Source: Candidatus Woesearchaeota archaeon (lineage in GTDB: Archaea; Nanoarchaeota; Nanoarchaeia; Woesearchaeales; GW2011-AR4). Taken from it: DNA of 33,771 bases. How positions within the stretch are numbered: the first letter of the stretch is position 1; each line of letters begins with the position of its first letter. The DNA lies in the NCBI GenBank assembly GCA_023259315.1, contig JAHFQL010000001.1:1-33771 (forward strand). Direction: 5' to 3'. The notes below the pieces were generated by a model. The model was not told the DNA's origin and ran no database searches. It saw nothing but the letters and a program-made list of their open reading frames with translations. The translations under genes were made by a program, and so were the position numbers. This document shows positions 1 to 7,764 of the stretch, in pieces.

Positions 1-12
1 ACCCACCACAAC

Positions 13-22
13 CTTTATAAAT
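13..22 (+). promoter_or_regulatory. TATA box of the ribosomal protein operon
   Basis: CTTTATAAAT matches the archaeal TATA consensus. Transcription would start about 25 bases downstream, near position 45. That leaves an untranslated leader of roughly 150 bases before the uL3 start at 197, long compared with the near-leaderless promoters elsewhere in this window. Assigned from sequence only. Confidence 0.5.
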
Positions 23-86
23 TACGTATTATTCCTAAAATCAATAATTTATGTGTTTAACATCTAAACACAGAGCACAAACAAGC

Positions 87-107
87 CTGAAAAGATTGCC
101 TTTTCAG
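87..107 (+). promoter_or_regulatory. Leader hairpin upstream of uL3
   Basis: CTGAAAAG (87-94) and CTTTTCAG (100-107) form a perfect 8-bp stem around the 5-base loop ATTGC. It lies in the middle of the inferred leader of the ribosomal operon and could be an RNA control element such as an r-protein autoregulation site. Function is inferred from position and perfect pairing only. Confidence 0.4.
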
Positions 108-150
108 TACAGCTAATAACTGTTTTCTACAAAAGGCACCCAATAAAAGG

Positions 151-158
151 TTTTTTTT
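151..158 (+). promoter_or_regulatory. T8 tract in the operon leader (possible attenuator)
   Basis: Eight consecutive T's on the coding strand lie between the leader hairpin and the uL3 start. Archaeal RNA polymerase can terminate at oligo-T stretches without a hairpin, so this could attenuate transcription ahead of the ribosomal genes. Without expression data it may equally be an AT-rich accident. Confidence 0.25.
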
Positions 159-196
159 GCAACAACAAAACATAGATGTAGCAGTCTTTCAGTCAT

Positions 197-1168
197 ATGC
201 CAAGAACAAGAAGCCCAAGAGCAGGAAGTATGCAATTTTGGCCGCGGTCTAGAGCTAGATATAACTACGCTAGGATAAGGAACTGGCCAATTAATAAAGA
301 AACAAAATTGCTTGGTTTTGCAGGCTATAAAGTGGGGATGACCCACTCCATAATTCTCGACAACAGACAGCATTCGCTGACAAGAGGCACAGAAATTTTC
401 TGCCCCGTCACAATCATTGAGTGTCCGCCGATAAAAACTGCTTCTATAAGATTTTACAAAAAAACCCAAGATGGTTCAAAGATTGTTTCTGAAATTTTTT
501 CTGATTCCCTCGACAAAGAATTGTGGCGAAAAATAATAATCCCGAAAAAAAAAGGAAAAGAAGCAACAGATTTTGATTTCATAAGATTGTTATGTTATAC
601 GCAGCCAATCCTGACTCGCATAGGCAAGAAACAGCCAGATATTTTTGAGATTGCAATTGGTGGTACAAAAGAGCAACAAATTTCTTACGCAAAAGAAAAA
701 CTTGGCAAGGAAATAAACATAAATGAGGTTTTTAGAGAAGGTCAGCAATTAGATTTACATTCTGTCACAAAAGGAAAAGGGTTTCAGGGCCCGGTTAGGA
801 GATTTGGTGTTACATTAAGACATCACAAGTCCGAAAAAAGCAGAAGAAATCCAGGTTCATTAGGTGCTTGGCGCGCCCAAGGCCATATAATGTGGAGGAC
901 AGCCCACGCAGGAAAAATGGGTTATCATTTAAGAACCGAATACAATAAGTTGTTAATGAAAATTGGAACAAAACCGGACGAAATTAATGCTAAGGGTGGT
1001 TTTATTAATTATGGGTTTGCTAAAAACCAGTACATACTTGTAAAAGGATCTGTAGGCGGCGCAAAAAAAAGACTAGTCAGATTTACAGAAGCAATACGAC
1101 CATTAAAGGAAACCACAGAACCAGCACAAATCACATATACTAGCTTAGAATCAAAACAAGGAAGGTAA
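197..1168 (+). CDS. rpl3: 50S ribosomal protein L3 (uL3)
   Basis: A 323-residue protein of the usual archaeal uL3 length. The N-terminus (PRAGSMQFWPR) is the typical archaeal/eukaryotic uL3 start, supporting the ATG at 197. A central basic stretch (residues 195-225, including KGKGFQGPVRRFG) is the loop that reaches the peptidyl-transferase centre. No clear Shine-Dalgarno precedes it, unlike most downstream genes. It is the first gene of the operon, followed after one base by uL4. Confidence 0.98.
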   Translation: MPRTRSPRAGSMQFWPRSRARYNYARIRNWPINKETKLLGFAGYKVGMTHSIILDNRQHSLTRGTEIFCPVTIIECPPIKTASIRFYKKTQDGSKIVSEIFSDSLDKELWRKIIIPKKKGKEATDFDFIRLLCYTQPILTRIGKKQPDIFEIAIGGTKEQQISYAKEKLGKEININEVFREGQQLDLHSVTKGKGFQGPVRRFGVTLRHHKSEKSRRNPGSLGAWRAQGHIMWRTAHAGKMGYHLRTEYNKLLMKIGTKPDEINAKGGFINYGFAKNQYILVKGSVGGAKKRLVRFTEAIRPLKETTEPAQITYTSLESKQGR

Positions 1169-1169
1169 A

Positions 1170-1820
1170 ATGAAACTTAATATATTAGATTCATCAAAGA
1201 ATAAAGTTGGAGAGATGGAACTGCCGCACCAGTTTTATGAGGATTACAGGCCAGACCTTATCCAAAGAGCATTTTTAGCTATCCAAACACATAAAAGACA
1301 ACCATATGCGGCAAGCCCCGAGGCTGGAAAAAGAGCATCTGCTAAGTTATCGAGAAGGAGAAGAGATTACAGGGGATCTTATGGGATAGGAATTTCAAGA
1401 GTACCAAGAAAAATATTGACAAGAAGTGGTACAAGAATGAATTGGGTTGGGGCATTCGCTCCTGGTACTGTTGGCGGAAGACGGGCCCACCCACCAAAAA
1501 TAGAAAAAATATGGAAAGAAAAGATAAACCGCAAGGAAAGAATAAAGGCACTAAGAAGTGCAATCACAGCAACAGTAATGAAAGATGTTGTTGCCCAAAG
1601 GGGCCATATGATCCCAGAAATGTACCCATTCATACTTGAAGATAAGTTTGAGTCTATAAGCAAGACGAAAGACATCATAATTTCATTCAAGAAATTAGGA
1701 TTGGAAAATGAATTGAAAAGAGTTGAAGCCAAAAATGTAAGGGCAGGAAAAGGCAAACACCGCGGTAGGAAATACAAAAAGAAGAGGGGTCCTTTAATCG
1801 TAGTTTCAAAAAAAAAATAA
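1170..1820 (+). CDS. rpl4: 50S ribosomal protein L4 (uL4), frame ends early at an A10 run
   Basis: Residues 1-211 match archaeal uL4, including the rRNA-binding loop with [10 protein letters not shown] and [17 protein letters not shown] Shine-Dalgarno within the end of uL3 precedes the ATG. Archaeal uL4 normally has about 250-260 residues; here the frame stops after 216, just past LIVVSKKK, at a TAA directly behind ten A's (1808-1817). The missing C-terminus is encoded in the next frame from 1804 to 1977. The two frames are open together only between 1804 and 1817, which pins the shift to the A-run. Either the assembly has one A too many, or the cell uses slippage, frameshifting or two polypeptides. 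Confidence 0.93.
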   Translation: MKLNILDSSKNKVGEMELPHQFYEDYRPDLIQRAFLAIQTHKRQPYAASPEAGKRASAKLSRRRRDYRGSYGIGISRVPRKILTRSGTRMNWVGAFAPGTVGGRRAHPPKIEKIWKEKINRKERIKALRSAITATVMKDVVAQRGHMIPEMYPFILEDKFESISKTKDIIISFKKLGLENELKRVEAKNVRAGKGKHRGRKYKKKRGPLIVVSKKK

Positions 1821-1821
1821 T

Positions 1822-1977
1822 ATGATCAAGGCGATTTCAAATATCCCTGGATTTGACGTTGTAGAGGTCAAAAATTTGAACACAGAGCTGCTTGCTCCCG
1901 GCGGCAAACCAGGAAGGCTTACTTTATGGACTTCCTCAGCTATCAGTATCTTAGAAAAAGAAAATTTATTCACGTAA
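1822..1977 (+). CDS. rpl4: C-terminal part of ribosomal protein L4 in the +1 frame
   Basis: From ATG 1822 this frame encodes 51 residues containing [14 protein letters not shown] and ELLAPGG followed by GRLTLWT, which is the conserved C-terminal signature of archaeal uL4. It continues the protein truncated at 1820. Its stop (1975-1977) lies one base before the uL23 start, as expected for the true end of uL4 in this tight operon. It could be made as a separate polypeptide by reinitiation, since stop TAA and ATG are one base apart, or as part of full-length uL4 by slippage on A10. No Shine-Dalgarno is visible. Homology is firm; the mode of expression is open. Confidence 0.85.
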   Translation: MIKAISNIPGFDVVEVKNLNTELLAPGGKPGRLTLWTSSAISILEKENLFT

Positions 1978-1978
1978 A

Positions 1979-2239
1979 ATGGAAATTTACAATATAATAA
2001 AACACCCGCTATCAACGGAAAAATCGATAAGGCTGATGGAATCAGAAAACAAACTAATATTTGTTGTAAATAAAAAATCAACAAAAAAAGAAATTAAAAA
2101 AGCAATCGAGGAAATGTTCAAAGTTGAAGTTGATTCAGTAAACACATTCGTTAGCCCAGAAGGAGAGAAAAGGGCATATATAAAATTTTCAGCAAAAAAT
2201 CCCGCAATAGATATTGCAACGCAAATGGGATTGATATAG
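1979..2239 (+). CDS. rpl23: 50S ribosomal protein L23 (uL23)
   Basis: An 86-residue archaeal-length uL23. The N-terminal HPLSTEKSIRLME and the FKVEVDSVNTF segment are diagnostic. The protein sits at the exit of the nascent-chain tunnel, where it docks targeting factors such as SRP. It starts one base after the stop of the uL4 C-terminal frame. Confidence 0.97.
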   Translation: MEIYNIIKHPLSTEKSIRLMESENKLIFVVNKKSTKKEIKKAIEEMFKVEVDSVNTFVSPEGEKRAYIKFSAKNPAIDIATQMGLI

Positions 2240-2247
2240 GTGTATCA

Positions 2248-2967
2248 ATGGGAAAGAATTTAATTCAACAAAAAAGGGGCAAGGGAAGCCCAAGATACAA
2301 AGCGCCAAGCTTTAGATACAAGGGAAAGGCAGCCTTCACAGCGTATGAGGAAGATAAATCAATAAATGCTAAAATTACTGATATTTTACATAGCAGCGGG
2401 CATTCAGGACCCATTATGGAACTCAGATATAGCAACGGCCAAACAGGCCTGCTTCAAGCCCCAGAAGGAATAAGGGTGGGTGACAAAATAGAGATTGGCA
2501 GAGATGTCGAAGTTAAGGTAGGCAACATTTTGCCGTTGAAAAATATACCAGAAGGAACATCAATTTATAACATAGAATCGAATCCCGGCGACGGTGGTAA
2601 ATTTGCAAGAACTTCCGGGTCTTTTGCAAGAATAATAACAAAAGCAGAAGATAGTATTGTAGTTGAATTGCCATCTAGTAAGAGAAGGGAATTTTTGCCT
2701 GAGTGTAGGGCAATTGTGGGTGTTGTCGCTGGCTCTGGCAGAACAGAAAAGCCATTTTTGAAAGCAGGCAATAGGTATTTTGCAATGATAGCAAAAAACA
2801 AGATGTGGCCAAATGTTAGTGGAACATCAATGAATTCAGTAGATCATCCATTTGGGGGTTCAAGTTCCCATTCAAAAGGAATCCCAACGCAATCTGCAAG
2901 AAACTCACCTCCTGGAAGAAAAGTGGGCAAGATTGCACCTAAGAGGACAGGAAGACATAAGAGGTAA
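2248..2967 (+). CDS. rpl2: 50S ribosomal protein L2 (uL2)
   Basis: A 239-residue uL2 of archaeal size. The C-terminal part contains NKMWPNVSGTSMNSVDHPFGG, the signature around the histidine near the peptidyl-transferase centre, followed by a basic tail ending TGRHKR. A GGTG Shine-Dalgarno (2239-2242) lies about 5 bases before the ATG. It binds 23S rRNA and is needed for subunit association. Confidence 0.98.
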   Translation: MGKNLIQQKRGKGSPRYKAPSFRYKGKAAFTAYEEDKSINAKITDILHSSGHSGPIMELRYSNGQTGLLQAPEGIRVGDKIEIGRDVEVKVGNILPLKNIPEGTSIYNIESNPGDGGKFARTSGSFARIITKAEDSIVVELPSSKRREFLPECRAIVGVVAGSGRTEKPFLKAGNRYFAMIAKNKMWPNVSGTSMNSVDHPFGGSSSHSKGIPTQSARNSPPGRKVGKIAPKRTGRHKR

Positions 2968-2969
2968 AA

Positions 2970-3353
2970 ATGGCAAAGAAGGAATTCACATTTAAGGGAA
3001 AAACGCTGGAAGATCTCAAAAAAATGAGTTTGAATGAATTAGCACAGTTACTAACTGCAAGACAAAGAAGATCAATTAAAAGGGGATTTACAGAGCAGCA
3101 AAAAATTTTGCTTAAAAAAATAAGATCAAATCAAAAAAATATTGAGACCCATTGCAGAGACATGATAATTTTGCCAGAGATGGTTGGAATAATAATTAAA
3201 ATCCATCAAGGCAAGGAATTTGTTCCAGTTGCCATAGAAGCAGATATGGTGGGGCATTATTTTGGGGAGTTTACATTGACAAGGAAAAAAGTAGCCCACA
3301 GCGCTCCAGGTATAGGGGCCACAAGGTCAAGCGCCAGCTTATCAGTGAAGTAA
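2970..3353 (+). CDS. rps19: 30S ribosomal protein S19 (uS19)
   Basis: A 127-residue archaeal uS19. The conserved core includes CRDMIILPEMVG, VAIEADMVGHYFGEF and a C-terminal HSAPGIGATRSSA. It lies in the small-subunit head near the A site. GAGGT at the end of uL2 acts as its Shine-Dalgarno; the two genes are two bases apart. Confidence 0.98.
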   Translation: MAKKEFTFKGKTLEDLKKMSLNELAQLLTARQRRSIKRGFTEQQKILLKKIRSNQKNIETHCRDMIILPEMVGIIIKIHQGKEFVPVAIEADMVGHYFGEFTLTRKKVAHSAPGIGATRSSASLSVK

Positions 3354-3354
3354 A

Positions 3355-3828
3355 ATGAAAAACTATTCATTTGGAAACTACGACAAGGAACACATGGCAA
3401 GGGCAGTTGGAATTGCGCTGCCGGTATCATTAAAGCAAAGCGTAGAGATATGCACCTTTATCAGAAACAAAAACATTAATGATGCTAAAAAGATGCTTCA
3501 AATGGTTGTAGAAAAAAGAAAAGCTATACCATTCAAAAAATATAACTTTGATTTGGGTCATAAAACGAAGATTGGCCCGGGAAGATATCCTGAAAAGGCA
3601 TCGCGAGAGTTCATCAAGCTTATAGAAACTGTCGAGGCAAATGCCCAATTCAAAGGTCTTAACACATCAAACTTAGTTATAGCACATGTAAGCGCCCATA
3701 ATGCTGGCAAAGCATGGCACTATGGAAGATACTCAAGAAGAAGGATTAAAAGAGCAAATATAGAAATTTGTGTGGAAGAGAGGGCAAAAGAAACAAAGAT
3801 ACAACAAGAGAAAAATAAACAAAAATGA
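3355..3828 (+). CDS. rpl22: 50S ribosomal protein L22 (uL22)
   Basis: A 157-residue archaeal uL22. Diagnostic segments are MARAVGIALPVSLKQSVEIC near the N-terminus and the hairpin region with WHYGRYSRRRIKRANIEI, which lines the exit tunnel. It starts one base after uS19 and overlaps the uS3 start by four bases (ATGA type), suggesting translational coupling. Confidence 0.97.
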   Translation: MKNYSFGNYDKEHMARAVGIALPVSLKQSVEICTFIRNKNINDAKKMLQMVVEKRKAIPFKKYNFDLGHKTKIGPGRYPEKASREFIKLIETVEANAQFKGLNTSNLVIAHVSAHNAGKAWHYGRYSRRRIKRANIEICVEERAKETKIQQEKNKQK

Positions 3829-4553
3829 TTGAAAGAAAATTTGTAGCGCAGAAGATGAAAGAATTTCAGATTGAGGAGTATATAACACAGACACTTGAGA
3901 ATGTCGGGCATAGCCACACAAAAATGGTCAAGACTCCATTGGGTGAGAAAATTGTAATATACACATCGAGGCCCGGCCTGATTGTCGGAAGAAAAGGGCA
4001 GAATATCAAGCAACTGACAAAAACCTTGAAGAAAAAATTTAATTTGGAAAATCCTCAGATAGAAATAAGTGAAGTTGAAAATCCGAGCCTAGACGCGAAC
4101 ATTGTCGGAGAAAAGATTGTGGATGCATTGGAAAAATTTGGATCTGAAAAATTTAAAGCTGTCGGCCACAAAATTATGACAGAAGTTATGAAAGCAGGTG
4201 CTCTTGGTATCGAGATAGTCATAAGCGGCAAGGTTCCAAGTGCAAGAGCAAAATCATGGCGTTTTTACTCAGGCTATCTCAAGAAATGTGGAGATATAGC
4301 AAATGGTGTAAAAAAATCCACTTCCCAGGCCCAATTAAAGACGGGGATTATAGGCGTGAAAGTAAGCATAATGCCGCCGGACTTGAAATTGCCAGACGAT
4401 ATAGAATTGGTTGACTTTAAGGAAACAAAAATCGAGGAAATCAAAGAAGGGCAGGAAGAAACAAAGGACACTACAAAAAAAGGAAAAGTGGACAAGCCAA
4501 AGAGAAGGAGAAAGAAGAAAGATGAAGGCAAAAGAACTGAGAATAATGAATGA
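3825..4553 (+). CDS. rps3: 30S ribosomal protein S3 (uS3)
   Basis: A 242-residue uS3. The KH domain shows the loop GRKG at residues 55-58 within RPGLIVGRKGQNIKQL, and the C-terminal domain contains GIEIVISGKVPSARAKSWRF. uS3 lies at the mRNA entry channel. Residues from about 205 on form a Lys/Glu-rich low-complexity tail whose last 32 bases overlap the start of uL29 in another frame. Confidence 0.98.
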   Translation: MIERKFVAQKMKEFQIEEYITQTLENVGHSHTKMVKTPLGEKIVIYTSRPGLIVGRKGQNIKQLTKTLKKKFNLENPQIEISEVENPSLDANIVGEKIVDALEKFGSEKFKAVGHKIMTEVMKAGALGIEIVISGKVPSARAKSWRFYSGYLKKCGDIANGVKKSTSQAQLKTGIIGVKVSIMPPDLKLPDDIELVDFKETKIEEIKEGQEETKDTTKKGKVDKPKRRRKKKDEGKRTENNE

Positions 4554-4731
4554 ATTGGACTTAGAGAACAAAGCACTTGAATTAAAAAAAGAGCTGATGA
4601 AGATAAACTCACAAATTGCCATAGGCACGCCTCCCAAAAGCCCAGGAAAAATCAAAGAGATGAAAAGAACAATCGCAAAGATTTTAACATTGAGAAAAGA
4701 AAAACAGCAAGGAGGAAATAAAAAGGAATGA
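4522..4731 (+). CDS. rpl29: 50S ribosomal protein L29 (uL29)
   Basis: A 69-residue protein starting MKAKELRIMNELDLENK, the usual archaeal uL29 start. The frame is open further upstream, but that part lies within uS3 and does not resemble uL29. GGAG at 4507-4510 provides a Shine-Dalgarno. A helical hairpin and TPPKSPGKIKEMKRTIAKI are characteristic. It overlaps uS3 by 32 bases, one of the larger same-strand overlaps here. An alternative ATG at 4546 would remove the conserved first residues. Confidence 0.95.
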   Translation: MKAKELRIMNELDLENKALELKKELMKINSQIAIGTPPKSPGKIKEMKRTIAKILTLRKEKQQGGNKKE

Positions 4732-5036
4732 GTGAAATATGCCCAGTTTGCGGCTTGGTGAAGGAGTTATGTGTTTGTGAGACTATAGCCAAGGAAAGCC
4801 AAAAAATATTAGTATATATCGAGAGGAAAAAATTCAACAAGAACTACACAATTGTTGAAGGCATAGATGAAAAGGAAATTGATCTAAAAGATCTGGCCAA
4901 GAAATTAAAGTCAGAGCTTGCATGTGGTGGCACAATCAAAGAAGGCAAGATTGAATTGCAAGGCGAGCACAGGCAAAAGACAAAAAAAATCTTGGTTGAT
5001 TATGGTTTTGCACCAAGCAGCGTAGAGTTGAGATAA
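4728..5036 (+). CDS. Translation initiation factor aIF1 (SUI1 family)
   Basis: A 102-residue archaeal aIF1. The N-terminus has a small zinc-binding-like knuckle (Cys 5, 8, 15 and 17 in CPVCGLVKELCVC). The SUI1 core follows with LKSELACGGTIKEGKIELQG and a C-terminal KILVDYGF. aIF1 binds the 30S P-site region and enforces start-codon accuracy. It overlaps uL29 by four bases with an AGGAGG Shine-Dalgarno upstream. In many archaea the RNase P protein Rpp29 gene follows; here it does not. Confidence 0.95.
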   Translation: MSEICPVCGLVKELCVCETIAKESQKILVYIERKKFNKNYTIVEGIDEKEIDLKDLAKKLKSELACGGTIKEGKIELQGEHRQKTKKILVDYGFAPSSVELR

Positions 5037-5102
5037 AACGTCAATTGTAAAATCAAAATACACACCAAACTATTGAAATTATGAATATAAAATATAACCA
5101 AA

Positions 5103-5531
5103 ATGAAAAAAACAGAAACAAGGAACATTGGAATTGCTGTAGAGATACCAAAACAAGAATGTAATGACTTGAGGTGCCCATTCCATGGTCACACTAGTGT
5201 TAGGGGCAGACAATTTACTGGAATTATATTATCAACTAAAATGAGAAAGACAGCTATCGTAGAATTTGAAAGGCTAAATTTTTTGCCAAAATATGAAAGA
5301 TACGAAAAAAGAAGGACAAAACTAAAAGTTCATAATCCTGAATGCATCAATGCAAAAGACGGAGACATTGTAGATATTATAGAATGCCATCCATTAAGCA
5401 AGACAAAAAATTTCGTAATCATAAAAAATCTCGGCCAAGAGAAAGGGTTTAAAGGAAAAATGGAAGCGAGAGAATTATCAAGAGCAGACAAGCCGAAGAA
5501 AGAAGAAATAAGGCCAGAAGGGGGAAAGTAA
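5103..5531 (+). CDS. rps17: 30S ribosomal protein S17 (uS17)
   Basis: A 142-residue uS17, longer than the roughly 110 usual in archaea. The OB-fold core shows FTGIILSTKMRKTAIVEFER and KDGDIVDIIECHPLSKTK. The N-terminal CNDLRCPFHG element is typical of archaeal and eukaryotic uS17. A charged tail of about 30 residues (from 112) accounts for the extra length. A 66-base AT-rich gap precedes it, the largest gap inside the ribosomal operon; the AATATAAAATATA there might act as a weak internal promoter. Confidence 0.96.
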   Translation: MKKTETRNIGIAVEIPKQECNDLRCPFHGHTSVRGRQFTGIILSTKMRKTAIVEFERLNFLPKYERYEKRRTKLKVHNPECINAKDGDIVDIIECHPLSKTKNFVIIKNLGQEKGFKGKMEARELSRADKPKKEEIRPEGGK

Positions 5532-5933
5532 ATGCAAGCATTAAAGTCAAAAGTTACGAGAGCCTTGCCGGTTTACAGCAGGATTGAAGTCTGCGACAAT
5601 TCCGGAGCAAAGTTAATCAAAGTTTTCACAGTTGTTGGGCTAAAAACAGTCAAGGGAAGAATAGGAAGCTGCGGTGTCGGTGATTTAGTCCAGGCTACAG
5701 TTAAAAGGGGCCGCCCTGACATGAGGAAACAAGTTGTATATGCAGTAATTGTAAGGCAAAAAAAAGAATACAGAAGGGCAGATGGCATGAGAATCAAGTT
5801 TGAGGATAATGCGGCAGTCGTACTAAAAGATGACAAAGGAAATCCAAAAGGCACTATTTTCAAAGGGGCAATAGCAAAAGAGGCATGCGAGAGATGGCCC
5901 GGAATTGCAAAAATAGCAAGTATTGTAGTCTGA
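5532..5933 (+). CDS. rpl14: 50S ribosomal protein L14 (uL14)
   Basis: A 133-residue uL14. Conserved blocks include [28 protein letters not shown] and the C-terminal [24 protein letters not shown]. It forms intersubunit bridges and is a landing site for initiation factor aIF6. It starts directly after the uS17 stop, with GGGGGAAAG as Shine-Dalgarno. Confidence 0.98.
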   Translation: MQALKSKVTRALPVYSRIEVCDNSGAKLIKVFTVVGLKTVKGRIGSCGVGDLVQATVKRGRPDMRKQVVYAVIVRQKKEYRRADGMRIKFEDNAAVVLKDDKGNPKGTIFKGAIAKEACERWPGIAKIASIVV

Positions 5934-5940
5934 TATTAAA

Positions 5941-6324
5941 ATGAAAAAATTTTCAAGAGACTGGAGAAGAAGCAAAAAGCCAAGAAAGCAGAAAAAATAC
6001 AGGTTAAATGCACCGCTGCATATAAAGCAAAAGTTATCACATTCGCATCTTTCAAAGGATTTAAGGAAAAAATACGGGAAAAGAAATCTTGGTGTTAGGA
6101 AAGGTGACAAAGTGAAGATTATGCGGGGCAAGTTCAAAAAGCACGAAGGCAAAGTAGAAAGACTAGACCTTAGAAGTAGCTTGGTTTTTGTTAGCGGGGC
6201 AGAATTAATAAAAAAAGACGGCACAAAAAAATTATTGCCATTGCACTCTTCAAACATCATGATCACAGAATTGAATTTAGATGATAAAAGAAGGCAACAG
6301 TCCTTGGATAGAAAAATAAAATGA
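5941..6324 (+). CDS. rpl24: 50S ribosomal protein L24 (uL24)
   Basis: A 127-residue archaeal uL24. The KOW motif lies around residues 57-77 (GDKVKIMRGKFKKHEGKVERL). The N-terminal 45 residues are strongly basic and archaeal in type (HIKQKLSHSHLSKDLRKKYG). An early-assembly protein near the tunnel exit. It overlaps eS4 by four bases. Confidence 0.97.
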   Translation: MKKFSRDWRRSKKPRKQKKYRLNAPLHIKQKLSHSHLSKDLRKKYGKRNLGVRKGDKVKIMRGKFKKHEGKVERLDLRSSLVFVSGAELIKKDGTKKLLPLHSSNIMITELNLDDKRRQQSLDRKIK

Positions 6325-7010
6325 CAAAAAATCACTTGGTAAGGCTTGCGGCCCCTAAGACATGGGACATACGGCGCAGAGGAATACAATTCATAACAAA
6401 ACCAAATCCAGGCCCCCATAGGCTTACTTTAGGCATGCCCTTGAATGTTATTTTGAAGGAAATTTTACGGTACGCAAATACAAAAAGAGAAGTCAAGAAA
6501 ATATTAAACTCCTCCGAAATCAAGATTGATGGCAAATCAAGAAAAGACTTTAGGTTTCCGGTAGGAATATTTGATACTCTGGAATTCACAAATATAAATG
6601 AATATTTTAGAGTTATATTAAGTAAAAAAGGCAAGCTTGCTTTAATAAAAATAAGCAAGGAAGAGACTTTGCTGAAACCTTGCAAGATAATGGGAAAGAC
6701 AATGATAAAAGGAAAATTACAGCTAAACCTCTATGACGGGAAAAATCTGGTTGTTGATGCAGGTTCCTATAAAGTTGGAGACACACTTTTACTCACTTTA
6801 CCCGACAAAAAGATAACCAAAAATCTAAAATTAGAAAAGAAAGCATCGATATTCTTAATCGGCGGCAAGCACATAGGAGAAACCGGCAATGTGGAGGACA
6901 TAGTTAAAAATAGAATAATTTACAGGGATAATAAAGGAAACTTAGTTGAGACATCAAAAGAATACGCTTTTGTAATAGGTGATTCAAAGCCATCAATCAA
7001 ACTTGAATAA
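6321..7010 (+). CDS. rps4e: 30S ribosomal protein S4e (eS4)
   Basis: A 229-residue eS4, a family found only in archaea and eukaryotes. N-terminal NHLVRLAAPKTW is characteristic. An S4-type RNA-binding region lies around residues 40-85, then the central domain, then a C-terminal KOW segment (GGKHIGETGNVEDI, about residues 180-193). It overlaps uL24 by four bases and ends one base before uL5. Confidence 0.98.
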   Translation: MTKNHLVRLAAPKTWDIRRRGIQFITKPNPGPHRLTLGMPLNVILKEILRYANTKREVKKILNSSEIKIDGKSRKDFRFPVGIFDTLEFTNINEYFRVILSKKGKLALIKISKEETLLKPCKIMGKTMIKGKLQLNLYDGKNLVVDAGSYKVGDTLLLTLPDKKITKNLKLEKKASIFLIGGKHIGETGNVEDIVKNRIIYRDNKGNLVETSKEYAFVIGDSKPSIKLE

Positions 7011-7011
7011 G

Positions 7012-7524
7012 ATGAACCCAATGAGAACTATAAAGGTGGAAAAAGTAACATTGAACATCGGTGCAGGAAAAGACCAAACTAGGCTGGAGAAAGGAGTTGT
7101 ACTGCTCAATTCAATAGGAAATGCCATACCTGTAAAAACAATAACAAACAAAAGAATACAGGAATGGGGTCTAAGGCCCGGCTTGCCGATAGGGTGCAAA
7201 CTAACATTAAGAAAAGACAAAGCGCTCAAATTACTTCCAAGATTGCTTGAGGCAGTAGACAACAAACTTAGGCCTAGGCAATTTGACAACAATGGAAACG
7301 TGGCCTTCGGAATTCATGAGTATATAGAGATTCCCGGCATAAAATATGACCCTAAAATAGGTATTCTGGGATTGCAAGTCTGTATCACACTTGAAAGACC
7401 CGGTTACAGAATCAAAAAAAGGAGATTTTTAACAAGAAAAATTCCAGTAAGGCACAGAATATCAAAGCAGGAATCAATAGAATTCATGTCAAGAAATTTT
7501 AACATAGTGCTTGGGGAAGAATAA
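7012..7524 (+). CDS. rpl5: 50S ribosomal protein L5 (uL5)
   Basis: The chosen ATG at 7012, one base after the eS4 stop, gives 170 residues starting [19 protein letters not shown], the normal archaeal uL5 start. The frame is open 33 bases further upstream, inside eS4, but that part is not uL5-like. Conserved blocks: [20 protein letters not shown] and [16 protein letters not shown]. It binds 5S rRNA and contacts P-site tRNA. Confidence 0.97.
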   Translation: MNPMRTIKVEKVTLNIGAGKDQTRLEKGVVLLNSIGNAIPVKTITNKRIQEWGLRPGLPIGCKLTLRKDKALKLLPRLLEAVDNKLRPRQFDNNGNVAFGIHEYIEIPGIKYDPKIGILGLQVCITLERPGYRIKKRRFLTRKIPVRHRISKQESIEFMSRNFNIVLGEE

Positions 7525-7526
7525 CA

Positions 7527-7757
7527 ATGACCTACAGCGATTTTAGAAAAGTTTTCAGGCAGTTAAAATCGAAGCCCGCAAAGATGCAGAAATATCTAAG
7601 GCACAATGCCCCAAAACAAAGAAAATTCGGAAGATTAACAAAAAAATGTAGGCGTTGTGGAAGGCCCGGGGGGCACATAAGCAAATATGGCCTAGGTGTT
7701 TGTAGAAATTGTTTTAGGGAAATAGCAATATCATTAGGATTTAAAAAATACAGCTAG
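7527..7757 (+). CDS. rps14: 30S ribosomal protein S14 (uS14), zinc-binding type
   Basis: The C-terminal 45 residues are a typical zinc-ribbon uS14, with Cys 41, 44, 59 and 62 and the ending [13 protein letters not shown]. Archaeal uS14 is usually about 50-57 residues; from the ATG at 7527 this one has 76. GGGGA about 10 bases upstream and tight spacing to uL5 support that start. An internal ATG at 7584 would give a 57-residue protein, so the first 19 residues are uncertain. Confidence 0.95.
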   Translation: MTYSDFRKVFRQLKSKPAKMQKYLRHNAPKQRKFGRLTKKCRRCGRPGGHISKYGLGVCRNCFREIAISLGFKKYS

Positions 7758-7764
7758 GTGAAAA

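Noticed and set aside
1342..1777. Several minus-strand frames opposite uL4
   Set aside because: They mirror a strongly conserved ribosomal gene, have unnatural composition and no start signals.
4411..4521. Upstream extension of the uL29 frame
   Set aside because: It lies within uS3 in another frame and is not uL29-like; the ATG at 4522 has a Shine-Dalgarno and the family N-terminus.
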